Source: CAZUGA01 sp964619885 (GTDB lineage Bacteria; Pseudomonadota; Gammaproteobacteria; Methylococcales; UBA1147). Taken from it: 64,000 nt of DNA. The stretch lies in contig CAZUGA010000001.1 of the NCBI GenBank assembly GCA_964619885.1, positions 141,907 to 205,906 of the forward strand, written 5' to 3'. The position numbers were made by a program, and so were the translations under genes. A model generated the notes under the pieces. The model did not search any database. It saw only the letters and a program-made list of their open reading frames with translations, and was not told the origin of the DNA. Below, one piece after another: positions 19,940-28,695 of this stretch; the first letter of the stretch is position 1, and each line of letters opens with the position of its first letter.

Positions 19940-20077
19940 AGATATTTCTAAGTTTGCAGATAGCCTTTGGTCTAATCGGGAATATTTGGCATTTCCTGTT
20001 GCTATGAAATTTACACGATATTTTAGGATAATCTGCTTAGGGTGCGCGGCCCATGCGGAATTATTCGGATTTAGGGT

Positions 20078-20392
20078 TTAAGACGCTGTAATCGCACTTC
20101 GTTGATATAGTCGGTTGATTATTTCGGAATTTGCGACAGCTATGTCAGCGGTCCCGTCTTGAACCCGTTCAGCGGTGGCTTCGTGTCTATGACTATAGGT
20201 GACTTCCGAAAAGTAGTCTTCCGGATTAATATGGCGTCTAGCAAGAAAATATCGAGGGATGAGGTGGCCCGAAGTTGACAGCTTGGGACCAAATGTAAAT
20301 TTGCTATTTTTAAAATCGGCAATGTCCGTAGCATCATGTTTCGTCTGGACCAGAAAATAGCCGACGAATCGGTCAACGTCGCGCATCACCAA
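20078..20392 (-). pseudogene. relic of a PhnD-like phosphonate/phosphate-binding protein
   Basis: The open frame encodes about 104 residues that match only the middle of the PhnD/SsuA-type substrate-binding family: TDIADFKNSKFTFG, then STSGHLIPRYFL and YSHRHEATAERVQDGTADIA, the part that carries the ligand-binding serines and the hinge. The first ~100 residues (including any signal peptide) and the last ~80-100 are absent. Reading may have continued upstream through a 7-T run near 20424, but no intact N-terminus is there before the dsrC/tusE gene. No phosphonate genes lie nearby. I read it as a decayed fragment. Confidence 0.6.
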
Positions 20393-20590
20393 CCGTTCGG
20401 CTTGGCCGTTGCTATTGGCTATTAAAAAAACCCTTCCGTATAGCCGAGTTGATAGAACTGTTGCAGACCATAAGGAATTGAACGCCCACTGTATGTGTTG
20501 GTGTTTGCATGAGTTTTGATTGGTGTTGAATTCATGACCGCATTTACTGCAATGACCTGTATCAATTTTCTAGCCTAAGATTCGATTGTT

Positions 20591-20929
20591 TTGTCAAGCT
20601 TAATCTGCGTAAACGGGATGACCATAGAGACTAATGATGCGGGGTTTATGGTTAATCGAGAATGCTGGAACGAAAAGGTTGCCGAAGCATTGGCTGCCGC
20701 GGTAGATGTTGATTTAACCGAGGCGCACTGGGAAATTATCTGGTTTATCCGCAACTACTATAAGCAATACAATCATCTTCCCAACGCACGCGTATTCACC
20801 AAAGCGGTGCGTAAAAAATTGGGCGATCAAAAGGGTAATACACGCTATTTGTACAAACTGTTTCCGGATGGCCCGTTAAAATTTGCTTGCTTGATCGCGG
20901 GTCTGCCGAAGCCGACCAGTTGTATCTGA
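20591..20929 (+). CDS. DsrC/TusE family sulfur-carrier protein
   Basis: 112-residue sulfur relay protein. The C-terminal arm KFACLIAGLPKPTSCI carries both conserved cysteines, one penultimate and one 11 residues before it. That is the DsrC pattern; TusE proteins usually keep only the penultimate one. TusE passes sulfur to the tRNA 2-thiouridine enzyme, while two-Cys DsrC partners sulfite reductase and Hdr-like complexes. No dsr or tus genes are adjacent, so the job here is open. The start is read as TTG at 20591, because the conserved strand CVNGMTIE precedes the first ATG; there is no strong ribosome-binding site. Confidence 0.87.
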   Translation: MSSLICVNGMTIETNDAGFMVNRECWNEKVAEALAAAVDVDLTEAHWEIIWFIRNYYKQYNHLPNARVFTKAVRKKLGDQKGNTRYLYKLFPDGPLKFACLIAGLPKPTSCI

Positions 20930-21008
20930 AAGTTTTGTTGTATTGGTATTCATTAATGGATTTTTGTTGGATAAGAAACTTTGCAGAAGCGTTAAGCCCG
21001 AGTAACGT

Positions 21009-21386
21009 TTATTCTCGTTTGAATTTGTGAATTTGGCGGCGTTGCTTTTTGGTAGGTCGTTTGTCGGGGCGGACTTGGGATTCTTTCTGCTGTCGTCGGT
21101 TAATCGACTCTGCTTCACGTTTTTCCACGCTTTCCGCTGTTTCTCGGTAAAGTGATACCGCCTCTTTAGCGGGCCTGCGCTGACTAATGATGCCGACTAC
21201 CGTAACCTCCCATTGACTGGAGCCTTTGGAAATTATGACGCGGTTGCCAATTTTCACTTCTTTCCCAGGTTTGGTTCTCTGACCGTTGAGGTGAACCTTG
21301 CCCCCGCTTATTGCTTCGGTTGCAAGGCTGCGGGTCTTATAAAAACGCGCTGTCCACAACCACTTGTCCAATCTTAGAGATTCCAT
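21009..21386 (-). CDS. hslR: ribosome-associated heat shock protein Hsp15 (S4 domain)
   Basis: RNA-binding protein that recycles stalled 50S subunits carrying nascent chains. The S4 domain occupies residues about 3-60 (RLDKWLWTARFYKTRSLA, then GGKVHLNGQRTKPG) and a long basic tail follows, as in E. coli Hsp15. ATG at 21386 gives 125 residues; GTG at 21395 is an alternative three codons earlier. It follows grxC by about 20 bases on the same strand, probably one transcript. Confidence 0.9.
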   Translation of the reverse strand: MESLRLDKWLWTARFYKTRSLATEAISGGKVHLNGQRTKPGKEVKIGNRVIISKGSSQWEVTVVGIISQRRPAKEAVSLYRETAESVEKREAESINRRQQKESQVRPDKRPTKKQRRQIHKFKRE

Positions 21387-21407
21387 TGTGTTCACTGGGA
21401 ATATGAT

Positions 21408-21668
21408 TTAGCCTGCAGGTACCAGTAATCCGTCCAGTTTTCCCGCGTGTTCCAATGCGTATAACTCGTTGCAACCGCCAATGTGTGATTGATTGATAAA
21501 AATTTGCGGTACGGTATAGCGTTTGGAAATATCAACCATTTGCTTGCGAGCCTCTGGTTTCCTATCGACGTCAATTTCCTGAAACGGAAAACCTTTGTGT
21601 TCCAGGAGACGTTTGGCCATCGTGCAATAGGGACAAAGTGATGAGCTAAAAATCAATATGTTGGGCAT
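21408..21668 (-). CDS. grxC: glutaredoxin 3
   Basis: Small thiol-disulfide oxidoreductase that uses glutathione. The 86-residue protein has the dithiol active site CPYC at residues 12-15, the cis-Pro region TVPQIFIN and the glutathione-binding GGCNEL motif. Normal length for GrxC. It is first in a two-gene unit with hslR. Confidence 0.93.
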   Translation of the reverse strand: MPNILIFSSSLCPYCTMAKRLLEHKGFPFQEIDVDRKPEARKQMVDISKRYTVPQIFINQSHIGGCNELYALEHAGKLDGLLVPAG

Positions 21669-22051
21669 GGCTAGACATTCGCACTAACTTGGTACTTGTT
21701 CAAAATTGAATCCAGTTTTAATAAGCATCGAGCTTAGCCCGACCTGAGGCACGTGGCTAAATGATCGCCCATTTCTAGGCCTCTAAGCAATAAAATCTTA
21801 ACATGAGCCCCAATTGATTTATTTTGGGTTTACAATGTCGCATGGTTGGATGCTGTGCTTAGTCGGGAATGGCTTTTCTAGTACAATGATAGCTTCTGGT
21901 TGGTAAAGGCTGAATCTAGGGTCAGTGCTTATATTGAATTATTTGCCCCCTGGGGAAACGGCGTAAACACAGACAACTACTGGTTTGGGGAAGGGTTGTT
22001 GCTCTCAAGGCGGCAGCCGAGTTAATTTTTATATCTGTGGGGTAATGTGAA
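21669..22051. other. gene-free stretch between grxC and the DUF6394-like gene
   Basis: About 380 bases between divergent genes. It should hold promoters for both sides; I could not assign them. No RNA gene or repeat recognised. Confidence 0.4.
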
Positions 22052-22435
22052 ATGAACCTTGAGAAGGTGATCTTCGGTTTTTTTATCGTTCTTGCGCTCA
22101 CCTTGAATTTCGGATTTTTCCTAGGGGAATTCGAAAATCCGGCGCACCATAGTGTGTATGAGTTGTTTGCGGTCATCGTCGTTAATCTTGTCGCAACCGG
22201 GTTGAAATTGGGGGATCGCTCGCATATTGGGGCTGTCTTACTATCTACTAGTTTGGTTGCGGATCTTCAATTGTTGGCGGCGGCCATTTATTGGGCGGTC
22301 GTTGTACACATCACGGAAACCGGGCTTACACCTAATGTTATGGCGAGCATTATTTCATTGACTGGCGGTGCTTTGCTGGCAAACGTCATATCGGTAATTA
22401 TGCTTGTTTCTGAAACATTAATGACCCGGCATTAA
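22052..22435 (+). CDS. small membrane protein (DUF6394-like)
   Basis: 127 residues with four likely membrane segments: a hydrophobic start (IFGFFIVLALTLNFGFFLG), two segments around 37-55 and 63-88, and a last one around 98-122. I associate it with a family of unknown function that often sits beside potassium channel genes; the name is from memory and moderate in certainty. It lies 108 bases before a TrkA-domain channel gene on the same strand, which supports a shared role, possibly as an accessory membrane protein. Confidence 0.7.
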   Translation: MNLEKVIFGFFIVLALTLNFGFFLGEFENPAHHSVYELFAVIVVNLVATGLKLGDRSHIGAVLLSTSLVADLQLLAAAIYWAVVVHITETGLTPNVMASIISLTGGALLANVISVIMLVSETLMTRH

Positions 22436-22543
22436 CACCGAATTTTTCTGAATTCTCATTTGTTTTGTTAACGAAAATACCCACTAGGCAGCGTGCCTGG
22501 GTTATATTGAGTAACATCAATGTAGGCGGAGTCATATACTGAA

Positions 22544-24298
22544 ATGCCAGGTGCAGCCTTAGAGTTTAATCGCGTCGGTTCAATTGTATTACGCTCGATG
22601 CGGCGCCCGATAATGACCCTTCTCTTGGTATACGCGATTGCTGTGGTTGGAATGACGTTGATTCCGGGTAAGGAAATTGATGGCGAAGTGCAGTATATGA
22701 GCATATTTCACGCCTTCTATTTCATGACCTATACCGCGACCACTACAGGGTTCGGCGAAATACCGTATGAGTTTTCCAATGCCCAGCGAATGTGGGCAAT
22801 CTTGTGTTTGTACGTGAGCGTCGTTGCTTGGTTTTATGCCATTACCTCGATCGTCCGCTTGTTTCAAAATCCCTATTACCAGCAGGCATTGGCGGAAAAG
22901 AATTTTGTCCGCGCCGTATTGAGAATAACCGACCCGTTTTATATTCTGTGTGGCTTTGGTGATACTGGCAGTCTTTTGGCCAGGGGGTTGAGCGATGCGG
23001 GTATCTCGGCGATTGTCATCGAAGTTGATGATGAACGTATCAAAGCACTTTCATTGAGAGATTACCGTGTTCCGATGCCGGGGCTATGCGCCGACGCCGG
23101 CGTTCCCAAACATTTGTTGGGGGCTGGATTAACGCGATCTAACTGTGTGGGCGTGATTATAGTAACCAGTGATGAAGAAGCGAATCTAAAGGTCTCTGTA
23201 GTTGCGCATCTGTTAAATCCAAAAGCGCAAATTATTACCATGTCCAAGATGGACATCTATGAGGAACGCTTGGCAACTTTGGGACGTGAGGTTCACATTG
23301 TCGATCCGTTTAAGACTTTCGCCAAAGGTTTGGCCGCGGCAATATTTAACCCTTCGTTGTATATTCTTAACCGGTGGCTTATTGGCGCGCGAGGCGCAAC
23401 GCTGAACAGTACCATCAATCCCCCGTACGGAAGATGGATCATCTGTGGATTTGGACGACTCGGTAATGAAATCAACGAAGCATTATGCTTACGTGGTATT
23501 CCGACGGTGATTATTGATCCACACCCCCGTCCAGAAAATTGTAAGGCCCAACGTTATATTTGTGGGCGAACCACGTCTAGTACCCTGCGGGAGGCTGGGA
23601 TTGAAAATGCCGCCGGTATATTGGTTGGCACAGACGATGATGGTCACAATTTGGGAATAATGATCAATGCACGGTCGTTAAATCCGGAGGTCTTCATGAT
23701 TGTCCGTCAGAACTGGCACGAAAACGAGGTTGCTTTTCATGCGGCCAAGGCTGATATCATCATGCAACCATCGCTGGTCACCGCGCGCCGTATTGTTTTT
23801 TCGTTGATCGCGCCGCTGCTAAGACCTTTATTCGGTTACCTGATGGATGGCGAAACGCGTGATGATAACCTGACCGAAAGCCTTATCGAGCGGCTACAGG
23901 AAACCGTGGGCGGGGTTAAACCACATTTGACCACGATAGAAATAAACAACCAGACCAGCCCGGCGGTGATAGATGTAGTACAACGCGATCAGAAGGTATT
24001 ATTGGGCGATGTTTTGCGCGATCCGACGAACCGGGATGAACCCCTTGCTTCAGTACCCTTAGTGGTTCATTCGGCGGATCAATTTACCGTATTGCCCAGT
24101 GGTGCTTATCCGTTAGCGGAAAACGATCAGATTTTATTTTGTGGGAAAGAATCCGCGCATAGTCTGCTCCGTTCCAATCTTTATAATGAATACGCGCTGG
24201 ACTATGTCAGAAGGGGTGCCGAACCTGCCCGGGGATGGGTGATGCAATGGATCCAAAAAAAACGGCAGCAGCGTACCGATTCCGAATCGATGTCGTGA
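22544..24298 (+). CDS. potassium channel with two RCK (TrkA-N) domains
   Basis: 584-residue ion channel. Two membrane helices (about 22-40 and 84-104) flank a pore loop whose filter reads TTTGFG (residues 66-71), a potassium selectivity filter with Phe instead of Tyr. Two TrkA-N/RCK Rossmann domains follow, starting with ILCGFGDTGSLLARGL near 134 and IICGFGRLGNEINEAL near 298. A TrkA-C-like region ends the protein. RCK domains gate such channels with NAD(H), nucleotides or calcium. The upstream small membrane protein is probably co-transcribed. Confidence 0.88.
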   Translation: MPGAALEFNRVGSIVLRSMRRPIMTLLLVYAIAVVGMTLIPGKEIDGEVQYMSIFHAFYFMTYTATTTGFGEIPYEFSNAQRMWAILCLYVSVVAWFYAITSIVRLFQNPYYQQALAEKNFVRAVLRITDPFYILCGFGDTGSLLARGLSDAGISAIVIEVDDERIKALSLRDYRVPMPGLCADAGVPKHLLGAGLTRSNCVGVIIVTSDEEANLKVSVVAHLLNPKAQIITMSKMDIYEERLATLGREVHIVDPFKTFAKGLAAAIFNPSLYILNRWLIGARGATLNSTINPPYGRWIICGFGRLGNEINEALCLRGIPTVIIDPHPRPENCKAQRYICGRTTSSTLREAGIENAAGILVGTDDDGHNLGIMINARSLNPEVFMIVRQNWHENEVAFHAAKADIIMQPSLVTARRIVFSLIAPLLRPLFGYLMDGETRDDNLTESLIERLQETVGGVKPHLTTIEINNQTSPAVIDVVQRDQKVLLGDVLRDPTNRDEPLASVPLVVHSADQFTVLPSGAYPLAENDQILFCGKESAHSLLRSNLYNEYALDYVRRGAEPARGWVMQWIQKKRQQRTDSESMS

Positions 24299-24531
24299 TC
24301 CGTGGACTTTAATAATTGTCAATATTGCGGCCAATAGTGGCTGTAACTGAGTAACCTTTAGCTGCGTAGATGCTTAGTTCTCGAAACCGGCCTGCCGTAT
24401 AATATCGGCAAAATTGCTATTCTCGCCAACTGAAAATTCGTGAGTGACTTAAGTTTTTCGCTGGCAGGTGTCTCATTTAACTTTTCAGTCAAAGAGGTTA
24501 AACTCAAATAAGCTTTAACAGGACTAGACCT

Positions 24532-25017
24532 ATGAATTTTAAAACCGCTGATTTATGCGACGAATTCTCTAATACATCACATTTTCAGATCGTCGAACCC
24601 ATATTTCGTGCTTATGGCGCTAAAACTACGTTCTGCGGCCAGATAACCACGTTAAAAATTTTTGAAGATAACACCTTGGTCCGGGAATTGTTAGAGCAAA
24701 AAGTTAATAATAGAGTGTTGGTGATCGACGGTGGCGGTTCCCACCGTTGTGCGTTGCTGGGTGATAATCTGGCCAAGCTTGCGATTGAAAATGGTTGGGA
24801 GGGCGTCATTGTTTACGGCTGCATACGGGACTCCGCTGATATCGCCGACATGCCGCTGGGGATACGGGCATTGCACACGCATCCCCTGAAAAGCCGTAAA
24901 CGAGGCGTTGGTGAAAAAGATATCCTAGTGACCTTCGCTGGGGTCAACTTCAAGTCAGATCATTACGTCTATGTTGACGAGGATGGCATTATCGTTTCAG
25001 TTGAAGGATTGGGCTGA
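24532..25017 (+). CDS. rraA: ribonuclease E activity regulator RraA
   Basis: Trimeric protein that in E. coli binds RNase E and inhibits it; the fold is shared with aldolases of the HMG/CHA type. The 161-residue product starts with TADLCDEF and contains GQITTLKIFEDN, VLVIDGGGSHRCALLGDN and YGCIRDS, all family hallmarks. Length is normal. It is followed 15 bases later by a cobalamin adenosyltransferase gene, with which it may be co-transcribed without an evident functional link. Confidence 0.92.
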   Translation: MNFKTADLCDEFSNTSHFQIVEPIFRAYGAKTTFCGQITTLKIFEDNTLVRELLEQKVNNRVLVIDGGGSHRCALLGDNLAKLAIENGWEGVIVYGCIRDSADIADMPLGIRALHTHPLKSRKRGVGEKDILVTFAGVNFKSDHYVYVDEDGIIVSVEGLG

Positions 25018-25032
25018 TCGCTAGTAACCGGT

Positions 25033-25587
25033 ATGGGGCACCGACTTAGCAAGATATACACGCGTACCGGTGATTCGGGGACAACGGCTTTGGGTGATGG
25101 CACCAGGGTCGACAAGGATAGTCTAAGAATTGAATCCTACGGCAGTTTAGACGAATTGAACTCTTTGGTTGGCGTGGTCCTGGCGTGCGATCTCCGCGAA
25201 GATGTGCGAAATTTGTTAGAAGTCGTTCAGCATCATTTGTTCGATCTAGGTGCTGAGCTTTGCATTCCCGGATACGAGCGTATCCAGCAACATCATGTCG
25301 ATAGTATGGAAGCCTCGTTGGATACTTTGAATGAGGAGCTACCCCCGTTAAAAGAATTTATCCTACCCGGTGGCAATCAAGCTGCCGCAGCTTGCCATGT
25401 TGCCCGTACGGTTTGCCGGCGCTGTGAACGTCTGGCGGTTGCTTTGGCGCGCGAATCCACTGTGAATCCCTGTTCATTGCGTTATCTGAATAGACTATCC
25501 GATATGTTATTCGTTATTGCCCGAATTCTAGCCCGACAGGACGGCGGTGAAGAAGTGTTGTGGAAGAATCCCCGGAATCCTAGTTAG
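25033..25587 (+). CDS. cob(I)alamin adenosyltransferase, PduO type
   Basis: Transfers the adenosyl group of ATP to cob(I)alamin to form adenosylcobalamin. The 184-residue protein has the PduO-type ATP motif TRTGDSGTTALGDG at residues 10-23, SYGSLDELNSLVG, and the conserved RRCERLAVAL and LRYLNRLSDMLFVIAR helices. The ATG at 25033 lacks a strong ribosome-binding site but the conserved N-terminus begins at once. Possible users are AdoCbl-dependent mutases elsewhere in the genome; none is in this window. Confidence 0.92.
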   Translation: MGHRLSKIYTRTGDSGTTALGDGTRVDKDSLRIESYGSLDELNSLVGVVLACDLREDVRNLLEVVQHHLFDLGAELCIPGYERIQQHHVDSMEASLDTLNEELPPLKEFILPGGNQAAAACHVARTVCRRCERLAVALARESTVNPCSLRYLNRLSDMLFVIARILARQDGGEEVLWKNPRNPS

Positions 25588-25841
25588 TTCGCACTATTCA
25601 GCAATTCTAATCACTCCCAAAGTTTTTCACTTCTATCGCGCGGTAGAATTTTTGCGTGTACTCACATACTGGCAGCACAAAGGCTGCTATTTCTGCTACC
25701 TTTTCACAGGATAGGGTGCGATCCCGGCTACTAAATAGAAACGTTATTATTTTCGGCGATGATCAGCGGCCACCCCCCAACTTTGAAGGGTAGATCATTG
25801 TACGGATGTTTACGATGGGCTATTAGGAAAGTCACAAAACC

Positions 25842-27629
25842 ATGAAAATCAGCAGCCTTCTGTTTAGTTTTGTATTTGGCGCGATGTTTGCCGGCGCCGG
25901 TACTTTTATTCTATGGCAAACATCCGTACCGATGTTTCAATCTTGGAGAGCGATGCAAGATTGGCGGGTTTCTACCGCCCAACTTATCGATATTCGTGGC
26001 GCGGCCAACGATACCAAGGCAACCTATCGATACCGCGTAGATGATCAGGAATTCAACAACGACCGTGTATACGTCGCTGCATTTAAGGACAATATCGGCA
26101 GTTATCACAAGCGGTTGTTCGATCGTTTGGCTCAATTGAAAAATGAGCATCAACCGGTACCAATTTGGTATAACCCGAACAATCCCGAGGCATCGGTTAT
26201 CGATCGAAGCATGCGCTGGGGCTTGTTTGCGTTAACGACGGGTTTTTGTGCAGTATTTATTGTTATTGGGCTTGCTGCTTGGTTTTTTGGAGTGAAGACA
26301 GTTAGACGCAATAGTTCAGATCGCCATCTGAAATTAAATACTGGGCCTGTGGATGCATCATCGCAACCGTCATCCGTTAAACCCTGGTTGGAAAACAAAT
26401 ATTGGCAAACAGAGCGTATACGTTCTAGCGCCAAAATAGGCATGTTCGGCATGTGGGTATTTGCCGTTTTTTGGAATGCTGTCAGTTTACCGCTGCTTTT
26501 TATCTTGGAGGATGAGATAAAAGCCGAGAATTATGCAGTCTTGATCGCAATACTGTTTCCATTGGTTGGCGTGTACCTAATTTTTCTGGCCTGGCGAATG
26601 ACACGTGAATGGCTGAGATTCGGCGTTGTAGAACTTATTATGGATCCATTTCCGGGCGCGATTGGTGGTAACGTTGGGGGTAGTTTGACGTTAAAACAGG
26701 TTGGATACCGCGATGCCCGATTTCGTGTTGGACTAGAGTGTGTTTATAGCTTCGTCTCGGGCTCCGGAAAGAGCCGGTCGCGTAAAGAAACCATACATTG
26801 GGCGGAGGCCGGGGATGCAAAAACCGGTATATCGGGCGATGGTGTCCGCCTGGAATTTTTGTTTGACGTTCCTGACGATTTGCCGGAAGCCGATATAAAA
26901 CCATCTGGAAATTATAATTTTTGGCGATTGAAATTGACCGGAAATTTACCAGGAGTTGACCTGAATAGGGAGTACAAGATCCCGGTGTTTAGGACTGGCG
27001 AACAGTCTCGATTTGCCCGGCATAGCATCAGTGCGCAGGTGGACGCCGTTCGGCAAGACAAAGCTGTAGAATCACAAGCAGCGATCGATAGAGGCGACTG
27101 GGAAAGCACAGCGCTGTCTGAGGTTATTAGAATCAAACAGCAAGGTCACTGGTTAAGGCTTTATTTTCCGATGTTTAGAAAAAAGCTGCTGACTTTATTC
27201 GCGCTGATTTTTGGAGTCGGTTTTAGTTTTGCGACTTATGCCATGAATCAAACTATTGGCGGGGGTGCTTTTGCTGTTGTGATACTGATATTTTCCATTC
27301 CGTTCGCATTGGTTGGTCTGTTCGGTAGCATCGCCACCATCTATTTATTATTCAACAATTTGAGCGTGTCTATAGGCCAAGGGCAAATTGATGTGTTAAG
27401 GCGATTATTTATCTTCCCGATAAGCCGAACAAAGGTCTCAGCGGATAAGGTTGCCAAGATGGAGATTAAGTCCAGTGGCAGTACCGGGCAGGGGATCAAC
27501 AAAGTTAAACATTATAAAATAGTTTTATCGACCATCGACAACAAAAAAATTACCGTCGCCGAAGATATCGATGGCGAGGATTTGGCCAATCAATTCAAAG
27601 AATTTTTGTACCAGCGTTTGATCGCTTAA
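25842..27629 (+). CDS. DUF3592 membrane protein
   Basis: 595 residues, function unknown. A first membrane helix (about 7-27) is followed by an extracytoplasmic DUF3592-like beta domain (about 38-125, ending in the typical PVPIWYNPNNPEAS). A second helix is at about 127-150, a helix pair around 195-255, a large soluble domain 265-400 and another helix pair around 445-500, with a final soluble tail. Proteins of this type occur in many proteobacteria without known activity. A 254-base gap separates it from the adenosyltransferase gene, so it likely has its own promoter. Confidence 0.75.
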   Translation: MKISSLLFSFVFGAMFAGAGTFILWQTSVPMFQSWRAMQDWRVSTAQLIDIRGAANDTKATYRYRVDDQEFNNDRVYVAAFKDNIGSYHKRLFDRLAQLKNEHQPVPIWYNPNNPEASVIDRSMRWGLFALTTGFCAVFIVIGLAAWFFGVKTVRRNSSDRHLKLNTGPVDASSQPSSVKPWLENKYWQTERIRSSAKIGMFGMWVFAVFWNAVSLPLLFILEDEIKAENYAVLIAILFPLVGVYLIFLAWRMTREWLRFGVVELIMDPFPGAIGGNVGGSLTLKQVGYRDARFRVGLECVYSFVSGSGKSRSRKETIHWAEAGDAKTGISGDGVRLEFLFDVPDDLPEADIKPSGNYNFWRLKLTGNLPGVDLNREYKIPVFRTGEQSRFARHSISAQVDAVRQDKAVESQAAIDRGDWESTALSEVIRIKQQGHWLRLYFPMFRKKLLTLFALIFGVGFSFATYAMNQTIGGGAFAVVILIFSIPFALVGLFGSIATIYLLFNNLSVSIGQGQIDVLRRLFIFPISRTKVSADKVAKMEIKSSGSTGQGINKVKHYKIVLSTIDNKKITVAEDIDGEDLANQFKEFLYQRLIA

Positions 27630-27793
27630 CCCTTTAACGGCCGGATAACTATCGTGAAATTGCGGGTTGTCAGCCCAGCCGTTTCAAAGTATTAGCGGAA
27701 TCTATCTGAATTTGGGGTTGGCCGCTGGATTCTGCGAAATTGAAAAATAGCTGTATTTCAAGATTAGTCTTAATTGGCTACCGATTGAAATTA

Positions 27794-28273
27794 TCATTCT
27801 GGCCGGGTCCAATGTCCCGATTTCCCACCGCTTTTTTTCAATAATCTGACACCCTGGATGGTCATTCCCCGATCTATCGCCTTGCACATATCATAAATGG
27901 TTAACAGCGTAATCTGCGTTGCGGTTAAGGCCTCCATTTCTACACCGGTTTGACCGGTTGTCTTGACGGTCACTCGGCAAACGACGCGGTGGTTGTGCGT
28001 ATCGGCTTCGAGTGCGATATCCACGTGAGAAATGGGGAGGGGGTGGCACAATGGAATTAGATCTGCGGTACGTTTACTGGCCATAATTCCGGCGGTGCGC
28101 GCGATTCCCAGAACGTCACCTTTTTTGTGCCTGCCTGTTTGAATTTGCTGCAATGTTTCCGCGCTCATTTCGATATAGCCTTCTGTTACCGCTACGCGCT
28201 GTGTGTGGGCTTTGTCTCCAACGTCGACCATATGAACGTCGCCTGCTGGGTTAAAGTGCGTGAGTTTAGTCAT
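27794..28273 (-). CDS. moaC: cyclic pyranopterin monophosphate synthase
   Basis: Acts with MoaA to make cyclic pyranopterin monophosphate, the first molybdenum-cofactor intermediate. From the ATG at 28273 the product is 159 residues, the usual size; a TTG at 28324 would add 17 residues that are not part of the family. Conserved segments are FNPAGDVHMVDVGDK, KGDVLGIARTAGIMASK, LCHPLPI, GQTGVEMEALTA and YDMCKAIDRGM. moaD and moaE lie 2.7 kb away on the other strand; moaA is not in the window. Confidence 0.94.
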   Translation of the reverse strand: MTKLTHFNPAGDVHMVDVGDKAHTQRVAVTEGYIEMSAETLQQIQTGRHKKGDVLGIARTAGIMASKRTADLIPLCHPLPISHVDIALEADTHNHRVVCRVTVKTTGQTGVEMEALTATQITLLTIYDMCKAIDRGMTIQGVRLLKKSGGKSGHWTRPE

Positions 28274-28473
28274 TGAGGTGAGGTTAAAAGTTTCGCTTAA
28301 TCTGAAACACGAGCAACTATGCAATATAGCGATTTATTTGTCGAGTCTTATGGACTGGATTGTGAAAATTTACGCGATTAGCGTGAACTATTCCGACGAA
28401 ATTTAGGGTTGGAATCGCATATTCTAAACCTCAACCCGCATAGGCGGTTCGGATGGCAAAAGGAGCGTGAACA

Positions 28474-28677
28474 ATGTTAGATACTATACAGAATTCAATA
28501 GTTCGCCAGATCAAGTCTCTGATTCTTAGTTGTTACGGTTGGAAGCGCCGCCAACAGCGTCGATTGGGAGGCTTGTCGGTTCAATGGAAAGATCCTCACA
28601 CGGGTATGTGGTACCTGGAAACAACCGCGATGCGTATTTTATTCGCTGAGTTGTTGGCGCCGTATAACCAGTCGTAA
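28474..28677 (+). CDS. small basic hypothetical protein
   Basis: 67 residues, rich in Arg/Lys in the middle (GWKRRQQRRLGG) and then WKDPHTGMWYLETTA. Not recognised. A strong AAGGAG lies 8 bases before the ATG, which is the main reason to call it real. It is flanked by moaC (divergent) and motB (convergent) and appears monocistronic. Confidence 0.55.
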   Translation: MLDTIQNSIVRQIKSLILSCYGWKRRQQRRLGGLSVQWKDPHTGMWYLETTAMRILFAELLAPYNQS

Positions 28678-28695
28678 AATTTGTAGAACTTGTTA

